Of a stretch of DNA of 64,000 nt, positions 52,929 to 61,788 are shown in pieces. The translations under genes and the position numbers were made by a program. The notes beneath the pieces are model-generated. The model worked only from the letters and a program-made list of their open reading frames with translations. It did no database searches and was not told where the DNA came from. Each line of letters opens with the position of its first letter. The stretch's first letter is position 1. The stretch spans positions 5,704,001-5,768,000 of the forward strand of contig NZ_CP134779.1 of assembly GCF_031884435.1 (NCBI RefSeq), in the 5' to 3' direction. The DNA is from Bosea sp. 685 (GTDB taxonomy: Bacteria; Pseudomonadota; Alphaproteobacteria; Rhizobiales; Beijerinckiaceae).

Positions 52929-53881
52929 GCGCTATCTGGTTCGCACACCGCATCCTGATCGCGCTGGTCCTGGCCTGGATCGTCGCGACGATCGTCTTCA
53001 TGGCGCTGCACATGGTGCCGGGGGACCCCGCCGAGCTCCTGCTCTCGACCGGCGGCACCTCGCCCGACCCGGCGACCGTCGCGGAACTGCGCGAGAAGCT
53101 TGGGCTCAACCAGCCCATCCTGGTGCAATATGGCAGCTTTCTCGCCGGCTTGCTCAGGGCCGATCTCGGCAATTCGCTCGTCGACGATTATCCGGTGCTG
53201 AGCGAGATCGCGCTCAGGCTGCCGCGCACGCTGGAGCTGATCTTCGCGGGAACGCTGCTTGCGATCGCGATCGGCGTGCCGGCCGGCGTCTATGCGGCGC
53301 TGCATCGCGGCGGCCGGTTCGACCGGATCGCGTCTGGCGTCACCGCCCTGCTGCTGGCGATACCGGTCTTCGTGGTCGGCACGCTGCTCGTGCTGCTGTT
53401 CGCGCAGACCCTGCGATTGATGCCCGCCGGCGGCTTCACACCCCTGACGCAGGATCCCGTCCTGCATTTCAAGCTCCTGACCCTGCCGGCGATCGCCATC
53501 GGCAAGGGGCTGGCGGCCGTTCTGTTCAGGATGACGCGGGCCTCGATGCTCGACGCGCTGGCCAATGACTATGTCCGCACCGCACGCGCCAAGGGCCTTG
53601 CGCCCGGACGCGTGCTCTTCGTCCATGTGCTGCGCAACGCGCTGAACCCGGTCATCACCGTGCTCGGCCTGCAGATGGGCACGCTGCTGGGAGGCACCGT
53701 TCTGGTCGAATACGTCTTCAACTGGCCAGGCCTCTCGACGCCGCTGCTGCGCGCGGTCGAAGCGCGCGACTACCCGATGGTGGTCGGCATCGTCCTGACG
53801 ATCTCGGTGCTGTTTTTGCTGATCAACCTGATCGTGGAACTGATCCACGCCGTTCTCGATCCCCGGGTCAGCGCACCATGA
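52925..53881 (+). CDS. Dipeptide-type ABC permease, DppB type
   Basis: 318 residues from ATG 52925 in a 4-bp overlap with the binding protein; the long open frame upstream is only a shadow. Contains LHMVPGDPAELLL, the GLNQPILVQYGSFLAG segment and coupling loop NDYVRTARAKGLAPGRVLF. Six predicted spans. Confidence 0.93.
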   Translation: MSAIWFAHRILIALVLAWIVATIVFMALHMVPGDPAELLLSTGGTSPDPATVAELREKLGLNQPILVQYGSFLAGLLRADLGNSLVDDYPVLSEIALRLPRTLELIFAGTLLAIAIGVPAGVYAALHRGGRFDRIASGVTALLLAIPVFVVGTLLVLLFAQTLRLMPAGGFTPLTQDPVLHFKLLTLPAIAIGKGLAAVLFRMTRASMLDALANDYVRTARAKGLAPGRVLFVHVLRNALNPVITVLGLQMGTLLGGTVLVEYVFNWPGLSTPLLRAVEARDYPMVVGIVLTISVLFLLINLIVELIHAVLDPRVSAP

Positions 53882-54681
53882 AGCGGCTCTGGTTCCCCGG
53901 CGCCTTCGTCGCGCTGATCCTCCTCATCGCTATCGCCGCGCCCGTGCTCGGCCTGCCCGACCCCGTGCGGCAGGACATCGCCCGGCGACTGGCCGGGCCG
54001 ACCGCGACCTCCTGGCTCGGCCGCGATGAGTTTGGCCGCGACGTGCTCTCCCGCCTGATCTGGGGGGCGCGGACAAGCCTCGGCGTCGCCTTCGCTTCGG
54101 CTCTGACGGCGGGCTTGATCGGCGTCGTGCTCGGCCTGATCGGCGGCTGGTCGCGCGGCACCGCAGCCTTCCTGTCGGTGCGCAGCATGGACATCATCCT
54201 GTGCTTCCCGCCGGTGCTGCTGGCCCTGCTCGTGGTGACCTTGCTCGGACCGGGCGCGGCGACGCTGATCCTCGTTCTCTCCGTCCTGTATCTGCCGGGC
54301 TTCGCGCGCGTGACCTATTCCGAGGTGCTCTCGGTGCGTGGGCGCGACTATGTCGAGGCGACGCGCGCATTGGGCGGGCGCACATGGTACATCCTGCTGC
54401 GTACGGTGCTGCCCAACATCGCCGGCCCGATCCTGGTGCAGTTGTCGCTGGCCGTCGCCGCCGCCGTGGTGCTCGAGAGCGGCCTGTCCTTCCTCGGTCT
54501 CGGCGTCGTGCCACCGGCTCCGTCCTGGGGGCTGATGATCCGGGGGGCGCGCGCCACCATGGAGCAGGCACCGCTGCTCCTGGTCTGGCCCTGCGCCGCG
54601 CTGACGCTGACGATCCTCGCCATGAACCTGCTCTGCGACGCGCTGCGCGACGCCGTCGATCCACGCACGTCGGGACGTTGA
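53878..54681 (+). CDS. Dipeptide-type ABC permease, DppC type
   Basis: 267 residues, starting in an ATGA overlap. Short N-terminus, then WLGRDEFGRDVLSRLIWGAR (the DppC hallmark) and coupling loop RDYVEATRALGGRTWYILL. Followed 47 bp later by the creatininase-like gene rather than the expected DppD/DppF ATPases. Confidence 0.93.
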   Translation: MKRLWFPGAFVALILLIAIAAPVLGLPDPVRQDIARRLAGPTATSWLGRDEFGRDVLSRLIWGARTSLGVAFASALTAGLIGVVLGLIGGWSRGTAAFLSVRSMDIILCFPPVLLALLVVTLLGPGAATLILVLSVLYLPGFARVTYSEVLSVRGRDYVEATRALGGRTWYILLRTVLPNIAGPILVQLSLAVAAAVVLESGLSFLGLGVVPPAPSWGLMIRGARATMEQAPLLLVWPCAALTLTILAMNLLCDALRDAVDPRTSGR

Positions 54682-54728
54682 CCCGCCGCGATCTCTTTAC
54701 CACCAGCCTCGACACAGGAACCTGACCC

Positions 54729-55553
54729 ATGGCTGCAAAGACCGATCCGCTCGTCCATATGGGCACGATCTCCGGCGGAGAAGCCCGCGAGATCCTGAAG
54801 ACGAATCCCGTGATCCTGCTGCCGATGGGCAGCCATGAGGATCAGGGCCCGCATGCGCCGATGGGCGATTATCTGCTGGCCGAGAAGATCGCCGAGCTCG
54901 CCGCCATCCGCGCCACCAAGGCCGGCACGCGCACGCTCGTCGCCCCCGTCCTGCCCTTCGGCGGCGCCGACTGGTTCGGCTCGATGACCGGCGGCATCGC
55001 GATCTCGCAGGCGACGCTGACCACCGTCATCGCCGAGATGGTCGACAGCCTGCATCGCAATGGCTTGACCCGCATCATCGTGATCAACGGCCATGGCGGC
55101 AATGTCGGGCCGATCGGCGAGGTCGCGCGCGAGCTCTATCTGCGCGAGCAGATCGTGCTGCCGAGCCTCTATCTCTGGCGCATAGGCTACGGCCTGCTGC
55201 CCTCGATCGTCGGCGCCGAGAAGGCCGCCGCCGTCTCCGGCCATGGCGCCGACCCGCTGACCTCGATCGGCCTGCATCTCTTCCCCGAATTGATCCGCAA
55301 GGACCTGATCCCGGAGGGCAAGCCGTTGAAGCGCGACCCCATCCTCGACCTGCCCTTCACCGGGTTGGGCACCGCAAGCTTCGAGGGCGCGGAAGTCGCC
55401 ATGCCCAACGAATATGACGAGGTCTACAATCTCGGCGTCGCCAAGGGCGATCCCAAGCTGTGCTCGGCCGAGACCGGCGCTGCCCTGACCGAGAAGCTGA
55501 CCGAGATCTGCGCCCGCTTCATCGCGCATTTCGCCAGCAAGATCGAAGCCTGA
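54729..55553 (+). CDS. Creatininase-family amidohydrolase
   Basis: 274 residues, cytoplasmic. Metal-dependent C-N hydrolase fold with LPMGSHEDQGPHAPMGDY and NGHGGNVG. Compared with creatininase (E-Q-H-G-P-H...D), E37 and the Asp (D47) are kept but the second ligand His is Q39. The subfamily thus may use one metal or a different ligand. Between the Dpp-type permeases and the fourth Pot importer. Possible substrates are creatinine-like lactams or formyl amides; not established. Confidence 0.85.
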   Translation: MAAKTDPLVHMGTISGGEAREILKTNPVILLPMGSHEDQGPHAPMGDYLLAEKIAELAAIRATKAGTRTLVAPVLPFGGADWFGSMTGGIAISQATLTTVIAEMVDSLHRNGLTRIIVINGHGGNVGPIGEVARELYLREQIVLPSLYLWRIGYGLLPSIVGAEKAAAVSGHGADPLTSIGLHLFPELIRKDLIPEGKPLKRDPILDLPFTGLGTASFEGAEVAMPNEYDEVYNLGVAKGDPKLCSAETGAALTEKLTEICARFIAHFASKIEA

Positions 55554-55623
55554 GCTTCCGTTTCCGATGAGGATCGGCGGCGCATCGGCGCCGCCGGCCA
55601 ACAATCCTGCAGGAGGTGTCTCC

Positions 55624-56682
55624 ATGCCGACACGGCGTCTCGTCATCCAGGCCGGCCTTGCCAGCATCGCCGCCCCCGCGATCGTCCGGGCGCAGGGTCT
55701 CAGCGGCTCGATCACGCTGATGTCCTATAGCGGCATCTTCCAGGACAACTACACCAAGACCGTGATCGAGCCGTTCCAGCAGGCCTTTCCCGGCATCAAG
55801 GTGAACTTCGCGCCCGGCGGCACCTCGGCCCAGATGGTCGGCAGCGTGCGCGCCCAGAAGGCCGACCCGCAGATCGACGTCGCGATCATGGACGTAACGA
55901 CCTCGAGCATCGGCAATAGCGAGGGCCTGTTTGAGAAGCTGACGTCAGCGGAATTCCCGGTGCTGAACGAGCTCCTGCCCGAGGCGCGGGCGGCCGGCGG
56001 CGAATATGGCCCGGCCGTCACCTTCGACCATCTCGTGCTGGTCTACGACACCCAGAACCTCAAGCCGCCGCTCGCGACGCTCGCCGATCTCTGGCGGCCC
56101 GACCTCAAGGGCCAGCTCGCGATCTCCGCCCCGCCCAATATCCAGGGCCTGGCGCTGACCGCGATGGTCGAAAAGATGACCGGCGGCGACTATCGCAAAT
56201 CGATCGATGGCGCGATCAGGAAGCTGCGCGAACTCGCGCCTTCCGTTAACACTTTCGAGCCCAATCCCGATGGCTACTCGCTGATCCTCAACGGCGTGGT
56301 GAAGGTCGCCACCGGCTGGAATGCGCGCTCGCAGCTCTATGCCGACCAGACCGGCGGCAAGATCGGCGCCTTGCTGCCGCCGGAGGGCTCGGTCTTCCAG
56401 ATCAATACGATCAACCTGACCGCCGGCTCGAAGAACCGTGCGGCCGCGGCAGCTTTCGTCAACTACGCCCTGTCGCAAGCCGCGCAGAAGGCCTTCACCG
56501 AGCGCATGTTCTACGCGCCGACCAACGCCCAGGCCGCGATCGACCCCAAGGCCATCGCCCGCACCGCCGCCGCGCCGGACAGCCGCGCCCGCATGATCGG
56601 GCTCGACTGGAACGACGTCCTCAAGGTGCGCGACCAGTGGAACAACCGCTGGCGGCGCGAGGTGATCGCGGCGGCACGGTGA
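55624..56682 (+). CDS. Periplasmic binding protein, PotD type
   Basis: 352 residues from ATG 55624, which has a near-consensus AGGAGGTG site. Twin-Arg start MPTRRLVIQAG suggests Tat export, cleavage near VRA|QG. Mature protein begins SITLMSYSGIFQDNYTKTVIEP, clearly paralogous to 41472-42518. First of four Pot genes, downstream of the creatininase-like gene. Confidence 0.92.
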   Translation: MPTRRLVIQAGLASIAAPAIVRAQGLSGSITLMSYSGIFQDNYTKTVIEPFQQAFPGIKVNFAPGGTSAQMVGSVRAQKADPQIDVAIMDVTTSSIGNSEGLFEKLTSAEFPVLNELLPEARAAGGEYGPAVTFDHLVLVYDTQNLKPPLATLADLWRPDLKGQLAISAPPNIQGLALTAMVEKMTGGDYRKSIDGAIRKLRELAPSVNTFEPNPDGYSLILNGVVKVATGWNARSQLYADQTGGKIGALLPPEGSVFQINTINLTAGSKNRAAAAAFVNYALSQAAQKAFTERMFYAPTNAQAAIDPKAIARTAAAPDSRARMIGLDWNDVLKVRDQWNNRWRREVIAAAR

Positions 56683-56695
56683 GCAGAACCACCCG

Positions 56696-57763
56696 ATGAG
56701 CTATCTCGAACTCTCCCGCCTGCAGAAGCGCTATCGCGATTCCGTCGCGGTCGACGATGTCTCGCTCTCCGTCGAGCAAGGAGAGTCGGTCGCGCTGCTC
56801 GGCCCCTCCGGCTGCGGCAAGACCACGACCTTGCGCATGCTGGCGGGGCTGGTCGATCCCGATCGCGGCGCGATCCGCCTCGACGGGACCGAGATCACGC
56901 GGCTGCCGGCGCATCGGCGCAATATGGGCTATGTCTTCCAGTCCTATGCGCTGTTTCCGCATCTGTCCGTCGGGCGCAATGTCGGCTTCGGGCTGGAGGA
57001 GCGCGGCGTCAACAAGGCGGAGATCGCGCGGCAGGTCACGGAAGCGCTGGCGCTGGTGCGGCTGGCGGGTCTCGACGGGCGGCGACCGCGCGAACTCTCG
57101 GGCGGGCAGCAGCAGCGCGTGGCGCTGGCGCGCGCCTTGGTGATCCGGCCCGCCGTGCTGCTGCTCGACGAATCCCTCTCCAATCTCGACGCCAAGCTGC
57201 GCGACACGATGCGCCACGAGATCCGCTCGATTCAGCGTTCGCTCGGGATCACCACCCTGTTCGTCACGCATGACCAGGTCGAAGCCTTGACGATGTGCGA
57301 CCGGATCGCGGTGATGGATCGCGGGCGGATCGCGCAGATCGGCTCGCCCGAGGACATCTATGAGCGCCCGGCCACCCGCTTCGTCGCCGAGTTCGTCGGC
57401 CGCGCCAATGCGCTGCCGGCGACGCGCGACGCGGAAGGCCACGCCGTGCTCTGGGGCCAGACCCTGCCGGTCAAGGCCCCGGCAGACGGCGAGTTCGACC
57501 TGTTCGTCCGGCCGCAACGCATGCGGATCGTGCCTGTCTCCGAACCCGTTGCCGATGGCATGGCGCGCGTCACCGGCCGCGTGCTGCGCAGCGTCTTCGT
57601 CGGCGACCATGTCGAGATTCTGCTCGAGGGGGCCGGCGGACAGCTCACGATCGAAACGCAATCGGGCACGGCTGCCTTGCCGGAAGGCGCCGAGGTCGCG
57701 GTGATCTGGCAGGCGCGGGACACATTGCCCTTCGCCCGGCCCTTCGCCCGCGAGACGCCATGA
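56696..57763 (+). CDS. ABC transporter ATPase, PotA type
   Basis: 355 residues. Walker [10 protein letters not shown]-loop [10 protein letters not shown], signature LSGGQQQR, H-loop [18 protein letters not shown] domain after about 240. Walker B reads VLLLDESLSNLD, with Ser instead of the usual Pro after the catalytic Glu, a mild oddity. GTGA/ATGA-type overlap (4 bp) with the next gene. Confidence 0.94.
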   Translation: MSYLELSRLQKRYRDSVAVDDVSLSVEQGESVALLGPSGCGKTTTLRMLAGLVDPDRGAIRLDGTEITRLPAHRRNMGYVFQSYALFPHLSVGRNVGFGLEERGVNKAEIARQVTEALALVRLAGLDGRRPRELSGGQQQRVALARALVIRPAVLLLDESLSNLDAKLRDTMRHEIRSIQRSLGITTLFVTHDQVEALTMCDRIAVMDRGRIAQIGSPEDIYERPATRFVAEFVGRANALPATRDAEGHAVLWGQTLPVKAPADGEFDLFVRPQRMRIVPVSEPVADGMARVTGRVLRSVFVGDHVEILLEGAGGQLTIETQSGTAALPEGAEVAVIWQARDTLPFARPFARETP

Positions 57764-58602
57764 CCGGCACGGCGCGCCTGAAGCTGCTGGTCCTGCCCGC
57801 GGCGCTGTTCGTGCTCGCGGTCTATGTCTGGCCGACGCTCGGCCTGTTTCGAAATGCCTTCCATGAAACCGGCCCGACCGGCGCAATGATCGAGGCCTGG
57901 TCGCTGAAGACCGCGCAGGAGGTCTTCAGCGACGGCTTCACCTTCGAATTGACGCTGAATTCGCTCTGGCTCTCGCTCAGCGCGACGCTGAGCGCGCTGA
58001 TGCTGTCCTACCCGGTCGCGCTGTTCCTGTTTCGCACCAATTCGCGCTTTCGCGGGCTGCTCGCCGTGATCGCGATCATGCCGATGCTGATCTCGGGCGT
58101 GGTGCGCGTCTTCGGTTGGCTCGCGATCCTGGGCGATCGCGGCCTCGTCAACACGCTGGCCCAGTCGCTCGGCCTGATCTCGACGCCACTTAAGCTCGTC
58201 TTCAACTGGACCGGCGTCACCATCGGCCTGGCCGAGAGCATCATGCCCTATATGATCCTGGCGCTGCTTGCGGGCTTCGGCCAGCTCGACCGGACGCTGG
58301 AAGAGGCCTCGCGCAGCCTGGGAGCCTCGCCGGTACGCACCTTCTGGCGCGTGACGCTGCCGCTCAGCCTGCCGGCGCTGGCGTTGGCGGCGGGGCTGGG
58401 CTTCGTGCTCTCGATGTCGGCCTATATCACGCCAAAGCTGCTCGGCGGCGGGCGCGTCTTCGTGCTGGCGACGGAAATCTTCGAGCAGGCGACAACCAAC
58501 ACCAATTGGCCGGTGGCCTCGGTGCTGGCGATCTACACGCTCGTGCTTCTGCTCCTGCTGCTTGTCGCCTCCAACATCGCGGCAAGAGGATTGCAGCGAT
58601 GA
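57760..58602 (+). CDS. ABC transporter permease, PotB type
   Basis: 280 residues, 4-bp overlaps on both sides. Six predicted spans; periplasmic start FRNAFHETGPTGAMIEAW, coupling loop LEEASRSLGASPVRTFWRVTL. Parallel in length and residues to 43652-44536. Confidence 0.93.
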   Translation: MTGTARLKLLVLPAALFVLAVYVWPTLGLFRNAFHETGPTGAMIEAWSLKTAQEVFSDGFTFELTLNSLWLSLSATLSALMLSYPVALFLFRTNSRFRGLLAVIAIMPMLISGVVRVFGWLAILGDRGLVNTLAQSLGLISTPLKLVFNWTGVTIGLAESIMPYMILALLAGFGQLDRTLEEASRSLGASPVRTFWRVTLPLSLPALALAAGLGFVLSMSAYITPKLLGGGRVFVLATEIFEQATTNTNWPVASVLAIYTLVLLLLLLVASNIAARGLQR

Positions 58603-59387
58603 ACGGCGCCGGACGCGTTCTCTCCAGCCTTGCGGCTGTCGTCTATGTGCTGATCCTGGCGCAGATCGCGATCGTCGTGGCGCTTGCCTTCTCCGCTGAT
58701 AATTTCATCCTGTTCCCGCCGTCGGGCTATTCGCTGCGCTGGTTCAACCAGCTCGCGCATAATGCGCCGCTGCTGAACGCGCTGTGGCTCAGCGTGCAGA
58801 TCGCCTGCGTGGTCACGCTGCTCTCGCTGGCGCTCGGCGTGCCCGCGGCGCTCGCGCTGAACAAGGGGCAGTTCCGCTGGCGCGGCGCATTGACCAATTT
58901 CTTCCTCGCGCCATTGCTGCTGCCGACCCTGATCACGGGCCTTGCGCTGCTCCTGTTCTTCACGCCGCTACGCTTGACCGCGACCCTGCCCGGCCTCGTG
59001 CTCGGGCATATGACCGTGACCGTGCCCTTCGTGATCCGGATGATGACGACGGCTTTCTCGACCTTGCCCGACGATATCGAGGCGGCCGCCGCGACGCTCG
59101 GTGCAAAGCCCTGGCGCGTCGTCTGGCGCGTGACCCTGCCGCTGGCGACGCCGGGGCTGATCGCCTGCGCCTGCCTGTCCTTCCTCTTGTCCTTCGACGA
59201 AACGGTGATCTCGCTGTTCCTGTCGGGACCGCGCGCCGCGACCCTGCCGGTCGAGATGGTGCGCTATGTCGAGGGCCGCACCGACCCGCTGGTCGCGGCC
59301 CTGTCCGTCTTGCTGATCGTCGCGACGCTGATCGTCGTCGTCATCGTGGAACGTCTTGTCGGCGTCGCGCGCGCCGTTGGAAAATAG
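58599..59387 (+). CDS. ABC transporter permease, PotC type
   Basis: 262 residues from ATG 58599 in an ATGA overlap (an open frame to 58506 lies in the previous gene). FILFPPSGYSLRWFNQL after the first span, coupling loop IEAAAATLGAKPWRVVWRVTL. Completes the fourth Pot importer; the RraA-like gene starts 9 bp later. Confidence 0.93.
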   Translation: MNGAGRVLSSLAAVVYVLILAQIAIVVALAFSADNFILFPPSGYSLRWFNQLAHNAPLLNALWLSVQIACVVTLLSLALGVPAALALNKGQFRWRGALTNFFLAPLLLPTLITGLALLLFFTPLRLTATLPGLVLGHMTVTVPFVIRMMTTAFSTLPDDIEAAAATLGAKPWRVVWRVTLPLATPGLIACACLSFLLSFDETVISLFLSGPRAATLPVEMVRYVEGRTDPLVAALSVLLIVATLIVVVIVERLVGVARAVGK

Positions 59388-59396
59388 GAGAACACC

Positions 59397-60077
59397 ATGC
59401 CCGATTACCGCATCGCCCCCATGCCTGAGCAGCTGCCGGCCGCGCTCGTCGAGAAGCTCCAGAAGGTCGAAACCGCGACCATCGGCCATTCCCAGCATTG
59501 GGGCTTCATGGATCGCGGCATCCAGCCGCTGCTGCGCGGCAAGCGCATTGCCGGCGCGGCGGTGACGCTCGCCATCCCCGGCCAGGATTCGACGCTGCTG
59601 CACCACACGCTCGGCCTGCTGCGCCCCGGCGACATCCTCGTCGTCGACCGGCTCGGCGACGACAAGCATGCCTGCTGGGGCGGCGGCGTCACGGTCGCGG
59701 CCAAGGCTGCAGGCGCGATCGGCGGCATCGTCGACGGGCCCTGCACCGACCTGGCCGAGATCGAGGATAGCGATTTCCCGATGTGGTGCCGGGGCATGTC
59801 GCCGATCACGACGCGGCTCTACAATCTCGGCGGCACGCTGAACCTGCCGATCTCCTGCGGCAATGTTCCGGTCAAGGCGGGCGACGTCATCCTGGCCGAT
59901 GAATCGGGCGTGCTGGTGCTGCCGCGCGACGAGGCCGAGGCGATCGCCGACGCCGCGCTGGCCCGGCAGGAGCGCGGCGAGCGCAGCCAGGACCGCGTCA
60001 AGGCCGGCGAAAAGCTCGGCGATCTCTCCGGGGCGACCAAGATGGTGCTCGACGCCATCGCCGCGGCGAAGGGCTGA
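59397..60077 (+). CDS. RraA-like/HMG aldolase-family protein, copy 2
   Basis: 226 residues with AGGAG before the ATG. Paralogue of 40728-41396: shared DSTxLH, LRPGDIxVVDR, DKHACWGG and DFPMWCRGMSPITT. The aldolase Arg-Asp pair is again changed: VDGPCTDL, T117 in place of Arg with D118 kept. Located after a Pot importer and before the gamma-glutamyltransferase-like gene. Reaction unknown. Confidence 0.87.
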   Translation: MPDYRIAPMPEQLPAALVEKLQKVETATIGHSQHWGFMDRGIQPLLRGKRIAGAAVTLAIPGQDSTLLHHTLGLLRPGDILVVDRLGDDKHACWGGGVTVAAKAAGAIGGIVDGPCTDLAEIEDSDFPMWCRGMSPITTRLYNLGGTLNLPISCGNVPVKAGDVILADESGVLVLPRDEAEAIADAALARQERGERSQDRVKAGEKLGDLSGATKMVLDAIAAAKG

Positions 60078-60086
60078 GGCGACACC

Positions 60087-61763
60087 GTGACCTCCTCTCC
60101 TCCCGCTCCGCGCGTCGCGACCTTCGCCTGCGAGAAGAAGCCCGCCACCGGCTCGCGCGGCATGGTGGTGACGAACCATCCGCTCGCTTCGGCGGCCGGT
60201 TCGCAGATGCTGCTCGCCGGCGGTAATGCCGTCGACGCGGCCGTCGCCTCGCTCTTCGCGCTCACCGTCGTCGAGCCGATGATGGTCGGCATCCTCGGCG
60301 GCGGCGTCGCGCATATCCGCATGGCCGACGGCCGCCATGTCGTGCTCGACGGTCTCTCGACCGCGCCGCTCAAGGCGAGCGCCGAGATGTATGACTGCCT
60401 CTCAGACGAGGTTGGCCGGCAGCGCGACGTGCGCGACCGGCTCAACGTCGTCGGGCCGAAGGCGGTCGCGGTTCCCGGCGCGCTCGCCGGCTGGTGCGAG
60501 GCCCTGGCGCGCTTCGGCACGCTCTCGCTCGAGGAGGTGCTGCAGCCGGCGATCGGACTGGCCGAACGCGGCTTCGTCACGACGCCCTATCTCTCCAACT
60601 GCATCAGCGACAATGTCGCCGACCTCGCGCGCGATCCCGGCCTTTCGGCGCTGCTGCTGGTGGGAGGCAAGGCGATAGAGCCCGGCACGCGGCTGGTTCA
60701 GGCCGATTACGCCAGGAGCCTGCGCCTGATCGCCAAGCAGGGACCGGCTGCGCTCTATGACGGCCCGCTCGGCAAGGCGCTGACGGATTTCATGGCGGCG
60801 AATGGCGGCCTGATCGAGCAGGCCGACCTTGCCGCCTATAAGGTTGCGACACGCGAGCCGGTGCGCGGCTCCTATCGCGGCTACGAGATCGTCGGCCCGC
60901 CGCCCCCCTCTTCCTCGGGCGTGCACATCGTGCAGATGCTCAACATCCTCGAGGGCTACGACATCGGCTCGCTTGGCTTCGGCTCGGCGGATTCAGTGCA
61001 TCTGCTGGCTGAAGCCCTGAAGATCGCCTTCGCCGACCGGGCCGTGGCCACCGCTGACCCCGCCTTCATCAAGGTCCCGGTCGAGCGCCTGATCGACAAG
61101 GCCTATGCCAGCGAGCGGCGCGCGCTGATCACGCTGGACAAGGCCAAGAGCTGGAGCGCCGGGCTCTCGGGCGGCGAATCCGCCGACACGACCCATGTCA
61201 CGGTCGCCGATGCCCAAGGCAATGTCGTCACCTCGACCCAGACGATCAATGGCCTCTTCGGTGCCTGCACGCAGATCCCCGGCACGGGGATGCTGACCAA
61301 CAACTACATGTTCAATTTCGACCCGCATCCCGGCCGCGCCTTGTCGATCGCGCCCGGCAAGCGCGTCTTCACCTCGATGGCGCCGATGATGGTGCTGCGC
61401 GACGGCGAGCTCGCCTTTGCGCTTGGCCTGCCCGGCGCGCTGCGCATCTTCCCCTCGGCGCTGCAGGCGATCGTCAACCTGATCGACCACGGCATGAGCC
61501 TGCAGGAGGCGGTCGAGGCGCCGCGGGTCTGGACCGAGGGCGGCGCGCTGGAACTGGAGGCCGCGATCCCCGACAGCGTCGCTGACGAACTCACGGCGCG
61601 CGGTCACAGGATCGTCCGCATGCCGCGCATCGCCGGTGGCATGAACGCCATCTCCTTCAACCCCGACGGCACGCTGACGGGCGCCGCCTGCTGGCGCGCC
61701 GATGGCACCCCCGTCGCGATCTCCGGCGGGCTCGCCCGCGCCGGCGTGCGCTTCACCATCTGA
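60087..61763 (+). CDS. Gamma-glutamyltransferase-family protein
   Basis: 558 residues from a GTG start. Ntn-hydrolase that should self-cleave before T368 in DTTHVTVAD to give large and small subunits. Conserved LAGGNAVDAAVA, FTSMAPMMVL and LPGALRIFPSALQ. No signal peptide, unlike periplasmic GGT. The Arg that binds the gamma-glutamyl carboxylate (R-E-x-A-P in classic GGT) is missing: the segment reads LDGLSTAP (87-94). Function on another acyl compound, or as an acylase, is plausible. Same operon as the RraA-like and hydroxyacid dehydrogenase genes. Confidence 0.87.
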   Translation: MTSSPPAPRVATFACEKKPATGSRGMVVTNHPLASAAGSQMLLAGGNAVDAAVASLFALTVVEPMMVGILGGGVAHIRMADGRHVVLDGLSTAPLKASAEMYDCLSDEVGRQRDVRDRLNVVGPKAVAVPGALAGWCEALARFGTLSLEEVLQPAIGLAERGFVTTPYLSNCISDNVADLARDPGLSALLLVGGKAIEPGTRLVQADYARSLRLIAKQGPAALYDGPLGKALTDFMAANGGLIEQADLAAYKVATREPVRGSYRGYEIVGPPPPSSSGVHIVQMLNILEGYDIGSLGFGSADSVHLLAEALKIAFADRAVATADPAFIKVPVERLIDKAYASERRALITLDKAKSWSAGLSGGESADTTHVTVADAQGNVVTSTQTINGLFGACTQIPGTGMLTNNYMFNFDPHPGRALSIAPGKRVFTSMAPMMVLRDGELAFALGLPGALRIFPSALQAIVNLIDHGMSLQEAVEAPRVWTEGGALELEAAIPDSVADELTARGHRIVRMPRIAGGMNAISFNPDGTLTGAACWRADGTPVAISGGLARAGVRFTI

Positions 61764-61788
61764 CCCTTCTGCGACCGGACCCCTGACC

